Below are positions 63,699-64,000 of a stretch of 64,000 nt of DNA, piece after piece. The notes below the pieces were generated by a model. That model saw nothing but the letters and a program-made list of their open reading frames with translations. It made no database searches and had not been told where the DNA came from. The stretch covers positions 20,377 to 84,376 of the forward strand of contig NZ_JACSCH020000021.1 in NCBI RefSeq assembly GCF_014451325.2. Reading direction: 5' to 3'. Positions within the stretch are counted from its first letter, which is position 1. The number at the start of each line of letters is the position of its first letter. Made by a program: the position numbers and the translations under genes. The DNA comes from Streptomyces sp. CB02980 (GTDB taxonomy: Bacteria > Actinomycetota > Actinomycetes > Streptomycetales > Streptomycetaceae).

Positions 63699-64000
63699 GT
63701 GGAACTCGGCACCCGCGCCGTCCATGTCGTCAACGAGCCGCTCCCGCCCGGCAGCCGGCCGCTCTCCGTGCCCCTCGTGCAGTCCTCCGCCTTCGCCTTC
63801 GAGTCCGCCGCCGAACTCGCCGACGCCATGGCAGGACCCGACGGGCCGTACGTCTACAGCCGCCGCGGCAACCCGACCGTACGGGCCCTGGAGCAGACCC
63901 TCGCCGGGCTCGAGGGCGGCGCAGGGGCCATCGCCTTCGCCTCCGGGATGGGCGCCGTCAGCGGGGTCCTGCTCGCCCTCCTGCGGCCCGGCGACCGCGT
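63699..64000 (+). CDS. Cys/Met metabolism PLP-dependent enzyme, N-terminal part
   Basis: The first 100 residues of a trans-sulfuration family enzyme, cut off by the window edge. Starting at GTG 63699 (GGAAAGGA seven bases upstream), it shows VPLVQSSAFAFES, YVYSRRGNPTVRALEQ and GAIAFASGMGAVSGVLLALL, the substrate-binding Tyr/Arg and phosphate-binding Gly-Met region of cystathionine gamma-synthase/lyase and methionine gamma-lyase. The PLP lysine lies outside, so the reaction cannot be chosen. Confidence 0.88.
   Translation, partial: MELGTRAVHVVNEPLPPGSRPLSVPLVQSSAFAFESAAELADAMAGPDGPYVYSRRGNPTVRALEQTLAGLEGGAGAIAFASGMGAVSGVLLALLRPGDR

Overview
The window is a 64 kb piece of a Streptomyces chromosome. 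The evidence is very high GC with strong third-position GC bias, GTG and TTG starts, long Ala/Arg-rich antisense open frames that are artefacts of that bias, and actinobacterial families such as DUF3263, HbpS/GlcG, DUF4031 and a His-tail-less GroEL2. From memory (not checked), the order terD, cdgB-like diguanylate cyclase, nagA/nagK, otsB, otsA, thrC-like, csp, groEL2 follows the conserved core around SCO4277-SCO4296 of S. coelicolor, so most of the left half is core genome.

Layout. 1-6.5 kb: end of an HbpS/GlcG gene, a secreted M1 peptidase, an ABC-2 exporter with a sensor kinase and a divergent response regulator, and a NUDIX gene. 6.5-12 kb: GNAT, TerD, ArfB-type release factor, flavin reductase, a GAF-PAS-GGDEF diguanylate cyclase behind a Crp-like site, and a membrane-anchored sugar-binding protein. 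12-16.7 kb: amino-sugar catabolism (PfkB kinase, NagA, ROK kinase, sugar-binding lipoprotein) around a DasR-type dre site. 17-24 kb: trehalose genes otsB and otsA, an imine-reductase-like gene with a divergent HxlR regulator, a cell-wall DUF11 protein and glucosyl-3-phosphoglycerate synthase. 23.9-25.8 kb: a SAM-I riboswitch, a threonine-synthase-like enzyme and a CysO/ThiS-like sulfur carrier, best read as an O-phosphohomoserine to homocysteine route. 26-28.4 kb: cold-shock protein and CIRCE-controlled groEL2. 28.5-38.3 kb: SRPBCC, methyltransferase, a large FG-GAP protein, a radical SAM aminomutase homologue without any lysine, a solute-binding protein without a signal peptide, an aldo/keto reductase and a secreted alpha/beta hydrolase. 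38.4-41.9 kb: murR-murQ-PTS operon for N-acetylmuramic acid recovery. 42-44.6 kb: small hypotheticals, chloramphenicol phosphotransferase and a Cmx-like efflux pump.

The standout is 44.7-60.4 kb: two tandem, paralogous secreted proteins of 2,422 and 2,449 residues. Both share the promoter-leader region, the signal peptide and a doubled module of about 1,085 residues (cap, very long Ala-rich coiled coil, Cys-containing end motif), but their C-termini are unrelated. The second ends in a Tox-REase-5-like nuclease domain and is followed by a 128-residue gene that could encode immunity. The first ends in a different small domain and has no adjacent immunity gene. This is the arrangement of a polymorphic toxin system built on a giant coiled-coil stalk. 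The window closes with a lipoprotein, an HD-domain protein, a DHA2 efflux pump behind two CsoR-like palindromes, and the start of a Cys/Met-metabolism PLP enzyme.
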